Source of the DNA: Variovorax gracilis
GTDB lineage: Bacteria > Pseudomonadota > Gammaproteobacteria > Burkholderiales > Burkholderiaceae_C
Length of the DNA stretch: 64,000 bases
Assembly: GCF_030317115.1 (NCBI RefSeq)
Contig: NZ_JASZYF010000003.1
Coordinates: forward strand, 62,001-126,000
Direction: 5' to 3'
The first letter of the stretch is position 1. Each line of letters opens with the position of its first letter. The notes below the pieces were generated by a model. That model had not been told where the DNA came from. It searched no databases and saw only the letters and a list, made by a program, of their open reading frames with translations. The translations under genes and the position numbers were made by a program. Below, piece after piece: positions 1 to 9,382 of this stretch.

Positions 1-1185
1 CAGAGTCCACGTCCACTGCCAGCCCCCCACACGATGCGCTATCCACGCGACGAATGGCGGCGCCATGAACTGGCCCAGCGAGGATGCCTGCTGCATCATC
101 CCGACGGTGGTCGACACGGTGGAGGGCCCTGGCGCGAGCCGAACCGCCAGCATGAACAAGGTGGCAGGCACCACTCCACCGCCCAGCGAGAACATGCAGA
201 CCGCCAGGTAGCGCAGCGCCGGCGGCAGGCTCAGCGCATCGCCAGGCCCGCCGAACTGCGCAAAAGCTGCCATGCTGCCGAGTGCCATGACGACGAAGCC
301 CCCGCGCAGCAGGCGATCGGGCGCCACGCCACGCTGAAGAAGCCGGCCACCCGTCACATTGCCGACGATGTTGGTCGCCGCCGCAAGGGCAGTCAGCGCT
401 GCGTTCCAGGCGCTGGGCACGCCAGCGTCCGCATAGATTGCCGGCAGGAAGCCGATCACCGCCATCCATTGCGAGGAATAGACGGCGAAGGCAAGCGCCA
501 GGGTCCACGGCGCGCTCGCACCGACGGTGCCGCGAAGGCGCAGCGACCAGTTCTCCGCCGGCGAAGCAGGCGTCGCCTGCCGGGCCTTGTCGCCGGGCAC
601 GACGATCGCCACCCAGATCGCCGCCGCCGCGGAGACGGCAGAGAGGGCCCACCACCATCCCATCCAACCTGCCCAAGCGATCAGCGCCGGCCCCAGCAAC
701 AGAGCCAACGCCACCCCGAGCGGCATGTAGGCGCCCCACAGCCCGAGCGCCGCCTTCTCCGCTTCTGGCGGCGCCATCGCACGGACCAGCCCGGGACCGG
801 GCATCACCGCGAGGAGAAAGCCGACGCCCTCGAGCGCGCGCAGCGCGAGCAGCCAGGGCAATGCTCGTGCGCCTTCGGTGACCCAGAAACCCACCAGTCC
901 TCCAAGCGCGCTCGCGACGGTGACCACCGCCAATCCGACGAGCATGCTGCGCCGCAATCCGATCGTGTCCGCCGCCAATCCGACGACGAGGCCCAGCGTC
1001 ATGCCTGCGACCTGGACCAACGAAAGAAGGAAGCCCGCCTCGACCAATCCGATGCCCAGGCTCGCCTGCAGGGCAGGCACAGCCGGCGGCAACTTGCCCA
1101 GGTGCAACGCGGCAGCAACGCCTGCAGCGACGACGGCCAGGGCCGCGGCGGGAATGCGGGCTCGCGACAGGGACAGGCCGCTCAC
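1..1185 (-). CDS. MFS transporter (3' end outside the window)
   Basis: This is a major facilitator superfamily inner-membrane transporter; the substrate cannot be told. I read 395 codons with no stop up to base 1. The translation is a run of hydrophobic helices broken by short polar loops. A loop after the second helix reads GLAADTIGLRRSM, which matches the MFS signature between helices 2 and 3 (G-x-x-x-D-x-x-G-R-R). The GTG start overlaps the dgt stop by four bases (GTGA), so it is probably translationally coupled to dgt and is the last gene seen of the aroK-aroB-dgt series. The C-terminus lies beyond the window edge. Confidence 0.85.
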   Translation of the reverse strand, partial: MSGLSLSRARIPAAALAVVAAGVAAALHLGKLPPAVPALQASLGIGLVEAGFLLSLVQVAGMTLGLVVGLAADTIGLRRSMLVGLAVVTVASALGGLVGFWVTEGARALPWLLALRALEGVGFLLAVMPGPGLVRAMAPPEAEKAALGLWGAYMPLGVALALLLGPALIAWAGWMGWWWALSAVSAAAAIWVAIVVPGDKARQATPASPAENWSLRLRGTVGASAPWTLALAFAVYSSQWMAVIGFLPAIYADAGVPSAWNAALTALAAATNIVGNVTGGRLLQRGVAPDRLLRGGFVVMALGSMAAFAQFGGPGDALSLPPALRYLAVCMFSLGGGVVPATLFMLAVRLAPGPSTVSTTVGMMQQASSLGQFMAPPFVAWIAHRVGGWQWTWTL

Positions 1186-2312
1186 TCGACCCACCGCCGC
1201 CCCGTGAGGCGTTCGTATTCGCGGATCGCGAATCGATCAGTCATTCCGGCAATATAGTCCGCCACCGCGCGATGGCGGTTCTCGCGCTGGCCGTACTCCT
1301 CGGGCATCTCCGCAGGCGCGTCCAGGTAGGCGGCGAACAATGCGCGAACCACCCCTTGCGTCTGATTCGCAGTGTGCGCCACCCGCTCGTGCCGATACAG
1401 ATTGTGAAAAAGGAAACGCTTGAGCTCCGTGGATTCGACGCGCATGCCCTTGCTGAAGAGCACGAGCGGCGCCGCACGCCGGGCGGCATCCGCATCGGCC
1501 GGCGCGGTGGCTTCGAGTGCGTTGCGGGTTGCGTCGATCACGTCGTAGACCTGCGCGCTGAGCATCCGCCGAATCGTCTCGTAGAGCACCCTCCTTCCAT
1601 GGAGCTGCGGATACTCGGCCAACGCTTCGCGGCGGTAGCGGTCGAACAGGGCCACTTCGCCCAGTCGTTCGATGCTGATCAGCCCCGATCTCACGCCATC
1701 GTCGATGTCGTGGGCGTTGTAGGCGATCTCGTCGGCGAGGTTGCACAACTGCGCTTCGAGGCCCGGCTGCGTGCCGTCGCAGAAGCGCCGCGCCACGCCG
1801 CCCGGCTCGGTCGCTTCGATGCGCTCCGCGTTGGCGCGCGAACAGTGCTTGAGGATGCCTTCGCGCGTCTCGAAGCTCAGGTTGAGGCCGTCGTACTGCG
1901 GATAGCGATGCTCCAGTTCATCCACGACGCGCAGGCTCTGCAGGTTGTGCTCGAAGCCTCCGTGATCCCGCATGCAATCATCGAGGGCGTCCTGGCCGGC
2001 GTGCCCGAAGGGCGTATGGCCGAGGTCGTGTGCCAGGGCGATCGCCTCGACAAGATCCTCATTGAGCCGGAGCGCACGCGCAATCGAGCGGCCGAGCTGC
2101 GCAACTTCGAGCGAATGAGTGAGCCGCGTGCGGAACAGGTCGCCTTCGTGGTTCAGGAAGACCTGTGTCTTGTAGACCAGGCGCCGGAACGCCGTCGAAT
2201 GCACGATGCGGTCGCGATCACGCTGGAACGCATCGCGCGTGGGCGCCGGCAATTCGGGATGCCTGCGGCCGCGCGACAAGGCGGGATCGGAGGCGTAGGC
2301 AGCGAGGCTCAT
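1182..2312 (-). CDS. dgt: dGTP triphosphohydrolase-like HD protein
   Basis: Deoxyguanosinetriphosphate triphosphohydrolase-like protein, 376 residues; the family hydrolyses dNTPs to the nucleoside and triphosphate in the cytoplasm. The HD metal site is visible: H66 in TRLTHSLEV, then H95-D96 in ALAHDLGHTPFGH. The N-terminal pattern RDRIVHSTAFRRLVYKTQVF is typical of the short bacterial dgt-like group. I chose the ATG at 2312; the reading frame stays open upstream, but that extension runs into the aroB coding region and lacks family character. It sits 55 bases after aroB in the conserved aroK-aroB-dgt order. Confidence 0.93.
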   Translation of the reverse strand: MSLAAYASDPALSRGRRHPELPAPTRDAFQRDRDRIVHSTAFRRLVYKTQVFLNHEGDLFRTRLTHSLEVAQLGRSIARALRLNEDLVEAIALAHDLGHTPFGHAGQDALDDCMRDHGGFEHNLQSLRVVDELEHRYPQYDGLNLSFETREGILKHCSRANAERIEATEPGGVARRFCDGTQPGLEAQLCNLADEIAYNAHDIDDGVRSGLISIERLGEVALFDRYRREALAEYPQLHGRRVLYETIRRMLSAQVYDVIDATRNALEATAPADADAARRAAPLVLFSKGMRVESTELKRFLFHNLYRHERVAHTANQTQGVVRALFAAYLDAPAEMPEEYGQRENRHRAVADYIAGMTDRFAIREYERLTGRRWVE

Positions 2313-2367
2313 GTCCCGGGTCCCGTTGCCGACCTTCGGTTGATGTCTGCGCAGGCCGGCCAGCAGC

Positions 2368-3468
2368 TCAGGCGGCGCAGCATTGCGCAAGCACCTCGCG
2401 CACCATCGCGTCGGGAGCGCCGCGCATGATGGCGGAGCCCGGCTTGTCGAGCACGACGAACCGGATCTCACCGGCCTCCGACTTCTTGTCGATGCGCATC
2501 AGCTCCAGGTAACGCTCCGCGGCGAAGGCGGGTGCGACGACGGGAAGACCTGCACGCCGGATCAGCGTTGTCAGTCGCTGCACGAACGCAGCGTCGATGC
2601 CGCCGAGCCGCTCGGACAGATGCGCTGCCATGACCATGCCGCAGCCGACGGCCTCGCCGTGCAGCCACTCGCCGTAACCCAGCCCGGATTCGATCGCATG
2701 ACCGAAGGTGTGGCCGAAATTGAGAATCGCGCGCAGGCCGGTTTCCCGCTCATCCTGGCCAACGACGGCCGCCTTGATCTCGCAACTTCGCTTCACGGCG
2801 TACGCCAGGGCGGCAGGCTCCCGCGCCACCAGCGCGTCGATGTGGGCCTCGACCCACGCCAGGAATTGCATGTCGTAGATGGGGCCGTACTTGATGACCT
2901 CGGCCAATCCGGCGCTGAGCTCCCGCGGCGGCAAGGTGGTCAGCGTCGCCAGGTCGCACAGCACGAGCTGCGGCTGATAGAACGCGCCGATCATGTTCTT
3001 GCCCAGCGGGTGGTTGATGGCGGTCTTGCCGCCCACCGAGGAATCGACTTGCGCCAGCAAGGTCGTCGGCACCTGGACGAAAGGAACGCCTCGCATGTAG
3101 CTGGCGGCCGCAAAGCCGGTCATGTCCCCGACGACGCCGCCGCCCAGCGCAAAAAGCACCGTCTTGCGGTCGCTGCCGTGGCTCAGCAACGCATCGAAGA
3201 TCAGGTTGAGCGTCTTCCAGTCCTTGTGCGCTTCGCCGTCGGGCAGTTCCAGAACGTGCACCTCCCGGAACCTTCCGCTCAATGCAGTGCGCAAGGTGGC
3301 CGCATAGAGAGGCGCAACGGTGGTATTGGTGACGATCAATGCCGTGGCCGCGGCAGCCAAGGCCAGGTAGTTGCTCGGGTCTCCGAGCAAGTCGCCGCCG
3401 ATCCATATCGGATAGCTGCGCTCTCCAAGCTGGATCTCGACGCGTTCAGGAGGGACGGACAATGGCAT
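2368..3468 (-). CDS. aroB: 3-dehydroquinate synthase
   Basis: Cytoplasmic enzyme of 366 residues that converts DAHP to 3-dehydroquinate, the second step of the shikimate pathway. The NAD-binding stretch [15 protein letters not shown], the metal-ligand region AEVIKYG and the histidine motifs [11 protein letters not shown] and HGEAVGCGM are all present in order, and the length is normal. It lies 35 bases after aroK in the same operon, so two successive shikimate-pathway enzymes are expressed together with the pilus genes upstream. Confidence 0.97.
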   Translation of the reverse strand: MPLSVPPERVEIQLGERSYPIWIGGDLLGDPSNYLALAAAATALIVTNTTVAPLYAATLRTALSGRFREVHVLELPDGEAHKDWKTLNLIFDALLSHGSDRKTVLFALGGGVVGDMTGFAAASYMRGVPFVQVPTTLLAQVDSSVGGKTAINHPLGKNMIGAFYQPQLVLCDLATLTTLPPRELSAGLAEVIKYGPIYDMQFLAWVEAHIDALVAREPAALAYAVKRSCEIKAAVVGQDERETGLRAILNFGHTFGHAIESGLGYGEWLHGEAVGCGMVMAAHLSERLGGIDAAFVQRLTTLIRRAGLPVVAPAFAAERYLELMRIDKKSEAGEIRFVVLDKPGSAIMRGAPDAMVREVLAQCCAA

Positions 3469-3503
3469 GCCCCGAGTTTAGGTGCATGCCGGCACGGGCC
3501 TTC

Positions 3504-4049
3504 TCAGTCGCGCAGATCCCCTTCGGGACCGGGTGTGGCGATACCGGCCAGTTCCAGTTGCATCACGATGATGTTCACCAGCATTCCGACCGTGGGCCGG
3601 CCCGTCTCGACTACGTCATGGGCGGTTTCGCGGTAGAGCGGATCTCGGGCGCCATAGAGTTCGCGCAAGCGGCCCAAGGGGTCGGCGACTTGCAGCAGCG
3701 GCCGCTTCACGTCGTGGCGAAGGCGCCGGAAGAGGTCCTCGGGTGCCGAACGCAGGTAGATCACGTGAAAGCGCTCGCGCAACTGGTTGCGATTGGCCTC
3801 GCGAAGCACGGAGCCGCCGCCGGTTGCGACTACCCCATGGGGGGCCGCTGCCAATTCGGCGATGACCGCCTGCTCCAGATCGCGGAAGCTGGCCTCGCCC
3901 TCACGCTCGAAGTAGTCGCGGATCGAGCAACCGATCCGCTCCTCGATCACATGATCGCTGTCAATGAAAGGAAGCTGCAGGCGCTGCGCGAGGCGCCGGC
4001 CCACAGCGGATTTGCCGGCGCCGGGCAAGCCGACGAGTGCGACCGCCAT
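3504..4049 (-). CDS. aroK: Shikimate kinase
   Basis: Cytoplasmic kinase of 181 residues that phosphorylates shikimate with ATP. The Walker A loop GLPGAGKS lies at residues 7-14, followed by the substrate-binding DSDHVIEE segment and the VVATGGGSVL motif that holds the shikimate carboxylate. The gene starts 22 bases after the end of pilQ, which is the usual proteobacterial arrangement (pilMNOPQ-aroK-aroB). Confidence 0.96.
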   Translation of the reverse strand: MAVALVGLPGAGKSAVGRRLAQRLQLPFIDSDHVIEERIGCSIRDYFEREGEASFRDLEQAVIAELAAAPHGVVATGGGSVLREANRNQLRERFHVIYLRSAPEDLFRRLRHDVKRPLLQVADPLGRLRELYGARDPLYRETAHDVVETGRPTVGMLVNIIVMQLELAGIATPGPEGDLRD

Positions 4050-4071
4050 GCGGTGCTGTGAACGCTGCGCA

Positions 4072-6219
4072 TCAACGCGCAGCGTTGCGATCGGTAATCA
4101 TCTTCGGGGTGATAAAGACGAGCATTTCAGTTTTGTTCGCAGTGCGAGTGCGCGTACGGAACAGTGCACCGACATAGGGCACTTCACCGAGCACCGGTAT
4201 GCGCGACTCGTCATTGGATTCGACGAGTTCGAAGATACCACCAATGACGACCGTGCCGCCGTTCTCGACCAGCACCTCGGTTTGCACGTGCTTGGTATTG
4301 ATCGCGAAACCGGCCGTGGTCGCCTGGCCCACCGTGTCCTTGTTGACGTCGAGCGTCAGGATGATGTTGCCTTCGGGCGTGATCTGCGGAGTCACCTCGA
4401 GCTTGAGGTTGGCCTTGCGGAACGCGATCGAGGTGGCGCCGCTGGAAGTCGCGACCTGGTAAGGCAGTTCAGTACCCTGCTCGATCAACGCCTTGGTCTG
4501 GTCTGCCGTCACGACACGGGGGCTGGACACCACCTTGCCCTTGCCATCGGCTTCCAGGGCCGAGATTTCCAGATTCAGCATCCGCGAGAAGCTGGAATTG
4601 AACAGCGAGATCGCGAACGTGCCGGGCGCATTGCCGTTGCCGGCGACGCCCGTGGACGGCAAGTTGACGAAGTTGGAGTTCGTGAAGGTCGTGATCGACG
4701 TCGGAGGGCTGCCGTTGGAGCCCGGCGTGACGACCGGCATCACCCCGGCGTTGCCGAAGACCTGGCTGCCGTTCAGCGAACCCACCGAGCCACCGGCGAT
4801 CCCGCCGCCCAGACGCACGCCCAGCGACTTCCCGAAGGTGTCCGCGGCTTCGACGATGCGGGCCTCAATCAGCACCTGGCGCACCGGAACGTCCAGCTTC
4901 TGGATCAGTTCGGCGACCTGCGTCAGGCGGGACGGGATGTCCGAAACGAAGAGCTGATTGGTACGAGATTCAGCGATCACGCTGCCACGGGGGCTCAGGA
5001 TGCGCGAGGTCGTACCCGCGCCGCCACCACTGCCCGCACCGGCACCCGTACCCGTCAACCCCTGGGCAATCGCGATCGCCTTGGTGTAGTTGAGTTGGAA
5101 CGACTGGGTGCGAAGCGGCTCCAGGTTCTGGATGGCTGCCTGTGCCTCGAACTCCAGCTTTTCCTTGGCGTTGATTTCATCCTTGGGCGCAATCCACAGG
5201 ACGCTGCCGTTCTTGCGCATGCCCAGGTTCTTCGCCTGCATGATGATGTCCAGCGCCTGGTCCCACGGCACGTCCTTCAGTCGGAGCGTGAGGGCACCGG
5301 TCACGGAGTCGGAGGTCACGATGTTGAAGTTCGTGAAGTCGGCGATGACCTGCAGCAGCGAGCGGATCTCGATGTTCTGGAAGTTCAGCGAGAGCCTCTC
5401 GCCCGTGTAGCCGACGCCCTGCGTCAGCTTGGTCGGGTCGACCTTGCGGGGGCGCACTTCGACGACGAACTGGTTCTCGCTCTGATAGGCGCTGTGCTCC
5501 CAGTCGCCCTTGGGCTCGATGACCATCCGCACGCGGTCTCCCGCCTGCTGCGTTGTCACGAGTTGGACAGGCGTGCCGAAATCCGAAACATCGAGCCGGC
5601 GGCGCAGGCCTTCCGGCAAGGTCGACTTGGTGAACTCGACCACGAGATTCTTGCCTTGCTGGCGAATGTCGACGCCCACCTGGTTGTTGGCCAGGTCCAC
5701 GATCACGCGTCCGGTGTTGTCCGAACCCAGGCGGAAATCGACGTCACGCAATGGCAGGGTGTCGCGGTTCCGGTTCTCCGCGAATGAGGAGGGTGACGAC
5801 GCAGCCATCGCCGCGCCCGGAACAGGCTCCAGAGAGACGAGAAGCGACTTGCCCTGGATCTCGGTCTTGTACGCGGTCGCTTGCTTGAGGTTCAGCACCA
5901 GGCGAGTCCGCTCGCCGGCCTGGACGACGTTGACCGAACGCAGATTGCCTTGGTTGACCTCGATCGCCGAGCGGCCGATCGCGTTCGTCACACCCGGAAA
6001 ATCCAGCGCGACCCGAGCCGGCGACTGGATGGCAAAACCCGTCGGCGGCGTCGACAGCGGCTGGGTGAAATCGATCCGAATGACCTCGGCGCCCGATTGC
6101 ATCGAGCTCGTGACCGACTCGATGGCGTTTTGCGCATGAACGACCGCCGCGCTCAACGCGAGGACAGCCGCACCTGCAACGCGCAGCCAGCGCGCGAGCA
6201 TTGATTTTTGTTGGTTCAT
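4072..6219 (-). CDS. pilQ: Type IV pilus secretin PilQ
   Basis: Outer-membrane secretin of 715 residues that forms the pore through which type IV pili leave the cell. It has a signal peptide ending near VVHAQ, two N-terminal AMIN-like beta domains, the short secretin/TonB N0 domain (around LQVIADFTNFNIVTSDSV), a glycine-rich linker after TGTGAGAGSGG, and the C-terminal secretin core with VPVLGEVPYVGALF. The start overlaps the pilP stop by four bases. It is the last pilus gene of the operon. Confidence 0.97.
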   Translation of the reverse strand: MNQQKSMLARWLRVAGAAVLALSAAVVHAQNAIESVTSSMQSGAEVIRIDFTQPLSTPPTGFAIQSPARVALDFPGVTNAIGRSAIEVNQGNLRSVNVVQAGERTRLVLNLKQATAYKTEIQGKSLLVSLEPVPGAAMAASSPSSFAENRNRDTLPLRDVDFRLGSDNTGRVIVDLANNQVGVDIRQQGKNLVVEFTKSTLPEGLRRRLDVSDFGTPVQLVTTQQAGDRVRMVIEPKGDWEHSAYQSENQFVVEVRPRKVDPTKLTQGVGYTGERLSLNFQNIEIRSLLQVIADFTNFNIVTSDSVTGALTLRLKDVPWDQALDIIMQAKNLGMRKNGSVLWIAPKDEINAKEKLEFEAQAAIQNLEPLRTQSFQLNYTKAIAIAQGLTGTGAGAGSGGGAGTTSRILSPRGSVIAESRTNQLFVSDIPSRLTQVAELIQKLDVPVRQVLIEARIVEAADTFGKSLGVRLGGGIAGGSVGSLNGSQVFGNAGVMPVVTPGSNGSPPTSITTFTNSNFVNLPSTGVAGNGNAPGTFAISLFNSSFSRMLNLEISALEADGKGKVVSSPRVVTADQTKALIEQGTELPYQVATSSGATSIAFRKANLKLEVTPQITPEGNIILTLDVNKDTVGQATTAGFAINTKHVQTEVLVENGGTVVIGGIFELVESNDESRIPVLGEVPYVGALFRTRTRTANKTEMLVFITPKMITDRNAAR

Positions 6220-6755
6220 TTCGTCCTCTCTTGCAACTGCAGCGTCGCCACGCGTTCAATCCATTCACCGGCGGCGTCCTGCACGATTTCACGCAAGGCG
6301 AGTTCGGTTTCACTGATACGGGTGATGCGCCCGTAATTGAGTCCCAGATAGTTGCCTACCCGAACCTGATAGAGCAGCTTGTCGACCGTGACCAGCGCGA
6401 CCGGCTGCCCATTGCGATTCAGGCTACCGACCATCGCCATCGAGTCGAGCGGGAAGGCCTCCAGCGCCTCCTTGCGACGGGAGAGCTCGGGCGCGATCAG
6501 GCCGGAGGTGCTGGGCTGGCTCGCGTCGCGGCGCAATGCCTGCGTCAACTTCTGCATATTGAAAGGCTCGATGACCGCGCCTTCCGTGTAGGCCTGGGGA
6601 GTGAACTTCTTCGGCTCCGTGATGGGCGGCACCGTAGGGCGAACCTGCGCCCGCTGCTCGGCCATCCAGCGCTGAAGGTCCTCCTCTTCGGAGCCGAAGC
6701 AGCCACTCAGGCCGACCACGGCTACGCCGAGCCAGAAAAAACGGAGTGATCTCAT
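6216..6755 (-). CDS. pilP: Type IV pilus assembly lipoprotein PilP
   Basis: Lipoprotein of 179 residues anchored in the inner membrane; it links the PilN/PilO dimer to PilQ. The signal peptide ends with the lipobox LSGC, giving a lipidated Cys at residue 19. The C-terminal half carries the small beta domain seen in PilP (NYLGLNYGRITRISETELALREIV). It overlaps both neighbours, pilO and pilQ, by four bases, as expected for translational coupling. Confidence 0.95.
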   Translation of the reverse strand: MRSLRFFWLGVAVVGLSGCFGSEEEDLQRWMAEQRAQVRPTVPPITEPKKFTPQAYTEGAVIEPFNMQKLTQALRRDASQPSTSGLIAPELSRRKEALEAFPLDSMAMVGSLNRNGQPVALVTVDKLLYQVRVGNYLGLNYGRITRISETELALREIVQDAAGEWIERVATLQLQERTK

Positions 6756-7432
6756 TTCTTCTTTCCCGCCGCGGCGGCAGCAGCACGTTTCTGCATGGCC
6801 TGCTCTTCCTCATCCAGATAACGGTAAGTGCGGGCGGTGGCATCCATGACCAGGTTCCCATCCTTCTGCGGAGTTACGGCCAGGTTGTTCAGGGTCACGA
6901 TGCGGGAGAGATTGGCAACGTCTGCCGCGAAGGCACCCATGTCGTGGTAGCGACCCGTCACGCGCACGGCAATCGGCAACTCGGCGTAGTAGTCCTTGAT
7001 GGACACCTGGCCCGGCCGGAAGAGTTCGAACTGCAAGCTGCGCCCGAGCCCGGCCTGGTTGATGTCCGACAGCAGGGCGTCCATTTCCGCCTTGCTCGGC
7101 AACTGCTTCTCAAGCAGCGTGACGTACTGCTGCACTTGCTCGCGCTGCTTCTTCAGCAACTCAAGATTGGCGGCCTGCACGACCTTCTTCTGGTAGTCCG
7201 CCCTGAGCGAGACTTCCTTCGCGCGCTCGGCTTCGAGTTCGTCGTTCGAATTGGTGAGCCAGACGAACCACAAGGCCACCAGAACCAGCGCCGCGACAGC
7301 AACGCACAAGGCGTACCGCGGGACTGCCGGCCAGGCCGACGGATCATTCGGATTGAGACCCTGGAATTGCTGGCCAAAGCGCCGCATGGCGGTCGCGAGG
7401 TCGATCTTCCGGGATGAGCGTTTGGTTGCCAT
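6752..7432 (-). CDS. pilO: Type IV pilus inner-membrane alignment protein PilO
   Basis: Bitopic inner-membrane protein of 226 residues that pairs with PilN to form the alignment subcomplex. A cytoplasmic N-terminus of about 45 residues is followed by one membrane helix (ALCVAVAALVLVALWFVWL), a periplasmic coiled coil (about residues 70-115, many K/E/Q heptads) and a ferredoxin-like domain. The C-terminus has an unusual Ala/Lys tail. The gene starts nine bases after pilN ends. Confidence 0.94.
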   Translation of the reverse strand: MATKRSSRKIDLATAMRRFGQQFQGLNPNDPSAWPAVPRYALCVAVAALVLVALWFVWLTNSNDELEAERAKEVSLRADYQKKVVQAANLELLKKQREQVQQYVTLLEKQLPSKAEMDALLSDINQAGLGRSLQFELFRPGQVSIKDYYAELPIAVRVTGRYHDMGAFAADVANLSRIVTLNNLAVTPQKDGNLVMDATARTYRYLDEEEQAMQKRAAAAAAGKKK

Positions 7433-7441
7433 GATGAGCGC

Positions 7442-8065
7442 CTACCCTTTGTTGACAGCAGGCGCTGCAGTCTTGCCCGCGGGCGTTGCGGCTTTCTGTG
7501 CGTCGGTGGGTCGCTTGAGGCCGATGCGCATCGTGAAGTTCGCGACGCGACGCTGATCTCGTGGGCTCAGGTTGACGTTGCCCGACGTGATTTCAATGAG
7601 TTCCGGCTTGACCAGCCACGGACTGTTGTTGCCGAGGTTGCGCAACAACTCCGACACCCGCTCGTTGGACTGGGCCATGCCTTGCAGCGTCACAGTCTGG
7701 TTGTCCTGCTTCATGCTCGTCAGGTAGACGCCGTCGGGCAATTGCCGGACAAGCTCGTTGAGCAGATGCACGGGCATGTTGCGGTCGCCCTGGAGGTCCT
7801 CGACGGCCTGCTGCCTGGCCCTCAAGGCGGCGATTTCAGCCTGCAGGGTCGAGATTTCCTTGATTTCCGATTCGAGCTTGGTGATCGCGGACTGCAACAG
7901 GCTGTTCTTCGACTGCTGGCTGGAAATCTGGGCCTGGTACCAGAGAAATGCCATGCCGGCGATCACGCCGCCAAGCACTGCGGAGAGCCCCAGCGTGGCG
8001 TAGAAGGTCTCGCGCCGACGCTTGCGCGCAGCTTCCCGGTGCGGGAGCAGGTTGATCAGGATCAC
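7442..8065 (-). CDS. pilN: Type IV pilus assembly protein PilN
   Basis: Inner-membrane protein of 207 residues. The conserved N-terminal motif VILINLLPHREAARKRRRE binds PilM in the cytoplasm. A single membrane helix, a coiled coil rich in leucine and glutamine (about residues 45-95) and a periplasmic domain follow. I chose the GTG at 8065 because it puts the ILINLLPHR motif at the very N-terminus, as in the family, and because GTGA overlaps the pilM stop. An in-frame ATG ten codons upstream would lie inside pilM. Confidence 0.94.
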   Translation of the reverse strand: MILINLLPHREAARKRRRETFYATLGLSAVLGGVIAGMAFLWYQAQISSQQSKNSLLQSAITKLESEIKEISTLQAEIAALRARQQAVEDLQGDRNMPVHLLNELVRQLPDGVYLTSMKQDNQTVTLQGMAQSNERVSELLRNLGNNSPWLVKPELIEITSGNVNLSPRDQRRVANFTMRIGLKRPTDAQKAATPAGKTAAPAVNKG

Positions 8066-9153
8066 TGCAGGAACCTCCGCATCGCGAGGCCGCACGAGGT
8101 CAGATAGGACGGCGCTTCGCGCCGCACCTTCTTTTCACGGATTCCGCTGCCGATCTCCATTCCATCGAACGGATTGACGAGCGAGCAGGCAAAGGAGGTC
8201 TGACGCGTGACCGCGCTGGTCAAGCCCGGCAATGCGGCCGAACCGCCAGCCAGCAAGACATAGTCGACGCGGTTGTGCGGCGTACTGGTAAAGAAGAATT
8301 GCAGCGCCCGGGCAATTTCCTGCGCGATGCTCGCCACGAAGGGCTTGAGGACGCCCGATCCATAGTCGTCAGGCAGTTCGCCGCTCCGCTTCTTGGCTTC
8401 GGCCTCCTCGGCCGAGAAGCCGTACTGCCGAACGATGAGCTGCGTAAGCTGGGCACCGCCAAAAGCCTGGTCGCGGTCATAAAGCACTTCCTGGTTGCGC
8501 AGGACCTGCATGCTGGTCGTGAAGGCGCCCACCTCGAACAGCGCAACCACGGCGTCGCGGCCCTGGCTCGGAAGCTGCTCGATCAGCCGCGCCGTGGCAA
8601 GGCGCGAAGCGTAGGACTCCACATCCAGGATCACCGCCTTCAGGCCCGACGCCTCGGCCAAGCCCTGGCGATCCTGCACCTTTTCCTTGCGCGACGCTGC
8701 AATCAGCACCTCGACGTCCCCTGCCGAATTGGCGCTTTGGCCGATCACGCAGAAATCGAGGCTGACTTCGTCCAGAGAGAAGGGTATGTACTGGTTGGCC
8801 TCGGATTCGACCTGGATCTCGAGCTCCTGCTCGCTCATGCCGCCCGGCAAGACAATCTTCTTGGTGATGACGGCCGATGGCGGCAGGGCCAGCGCGACGT
8901 TCTTGGTCCGCGTGCCGCTCTTGCGCACGACGCGGCGAACGGCCTCTGCGACTTCATCGAACTTCTCGACGTTGCCGTCGGTGATCCAACCACGCTCGAG
9001 CGGCTCGATCGCACACCGCTCGAGTACCAACTTGCCGCTCGCGTCACGGCCGAGCTCGACCAGCTTGACGCTGGACGAACTGACGTCTAACCCGAGCAAG
9101 GGCGCGGGCTGACGACGAAACAACGATCCCAGAGCAGTCAAGTTCGATCCCAT
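8062..9153 (-). CDS. pilM: Type IV pilus actin-like ATPase PilM
   Basis: Cytoplasmic actin/FtsA-like protein of 363 residues that binds the PilN N-terminus. The phosphate-1 motif is LLGLDVSSSSVKLVEL near residues 18-33 and the phosphate-2 region is VALFEVGAFTTSMQV; the adenosine motif VLLAGGSAALPGL is near residue 300. I used the ATG at 9153 (MGSNLTALGSLF), the usual family start; the frame stays open further upstream without family similarity. First gene of pilMNOPQ, divergent from mrcA. Confidence 0.94.
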   Translation of the reverse strand: MGSNLTALGSLFRRQPAPLLGLDVSSSSVKLVELGRDASGKLVLERCAIEPLERGWITDGNVEKFDEVAEAVRRVVRKSGTRTKNVALALPPSAVITKKIVLPGGMSEQELEIQVESEANQYIPFSLDEVSLDFCVIGQSANSAGDVEVLIAASRKEKVQDRQGLAEASGLKAVILDVESYASRLATARLIEQLPSQGRDAVVALFEVGAFTTSMQVLRNQEVLYDRDQAFGGAQLTQLIVRQYGFSAEEAEAKKRSGELPDDYGSGVLKPFVASIAQEIARALQFFFTSTPHNRVDYVLLAGGSAALPGLTSAVTRQTSFACSLVNPFDGMEIGSGIREKKVRREAPSYLTSCGLAMRRFLQ

Positions 9154-9353
9154 CCGTTTGTAACGATTGGAAAAAATTGCGAGTGGTTGCATGCTAGCAG
9201 CAAGGTACAACGCCAACCAAGCGGCGAATCCCCAGTGCAGCGCCAATCGTTGTCAAAAGTCGACGTAACGGTTCCGATCTGCAACTTACGTCACAAATAA
9301 GAGTACTTGGGTCCTAACTGCTACCGACCGACCGTCTTGGAGAGTCGCGTTTT

Positions 9354-9359
9354 TATAAT
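9354..9359 (+). promoter_or_regulatory. Candidate -10 box of mrcA
   Basis: A perfect TATAAT lies 23 bases before the mrcA ATG, giving a predicted transcription start near 9366 and a leader of about 17 bases. No good -35 hexamer is seen at a 16-18 base spacing. The 229-base gap between pilM and mrcA also contains a TTGACA on the minus strand (9251-9256) that could serve pilM, but its -10 partner is weak. Confidence 0.5.
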
Positions 9360-9382
9360 GCTCGCTGACTCCAAGAGCCTCA

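Noticed and set aside
34..1257. A long plus-strand open frame at the left edge
   Set aside because: It is Arg/His/Gln-rich and has no protein-like hydrophobic pattern; the minus strand encodes a clear MFS transporter over the same bases.
9195..9220. A possible sigma-54 promoter (TGGC...TTGCT) upstream of pilM
   Set aside because: The distance between the GG and GC elements is 13, not the required 12, and the flanking consensus is poor.
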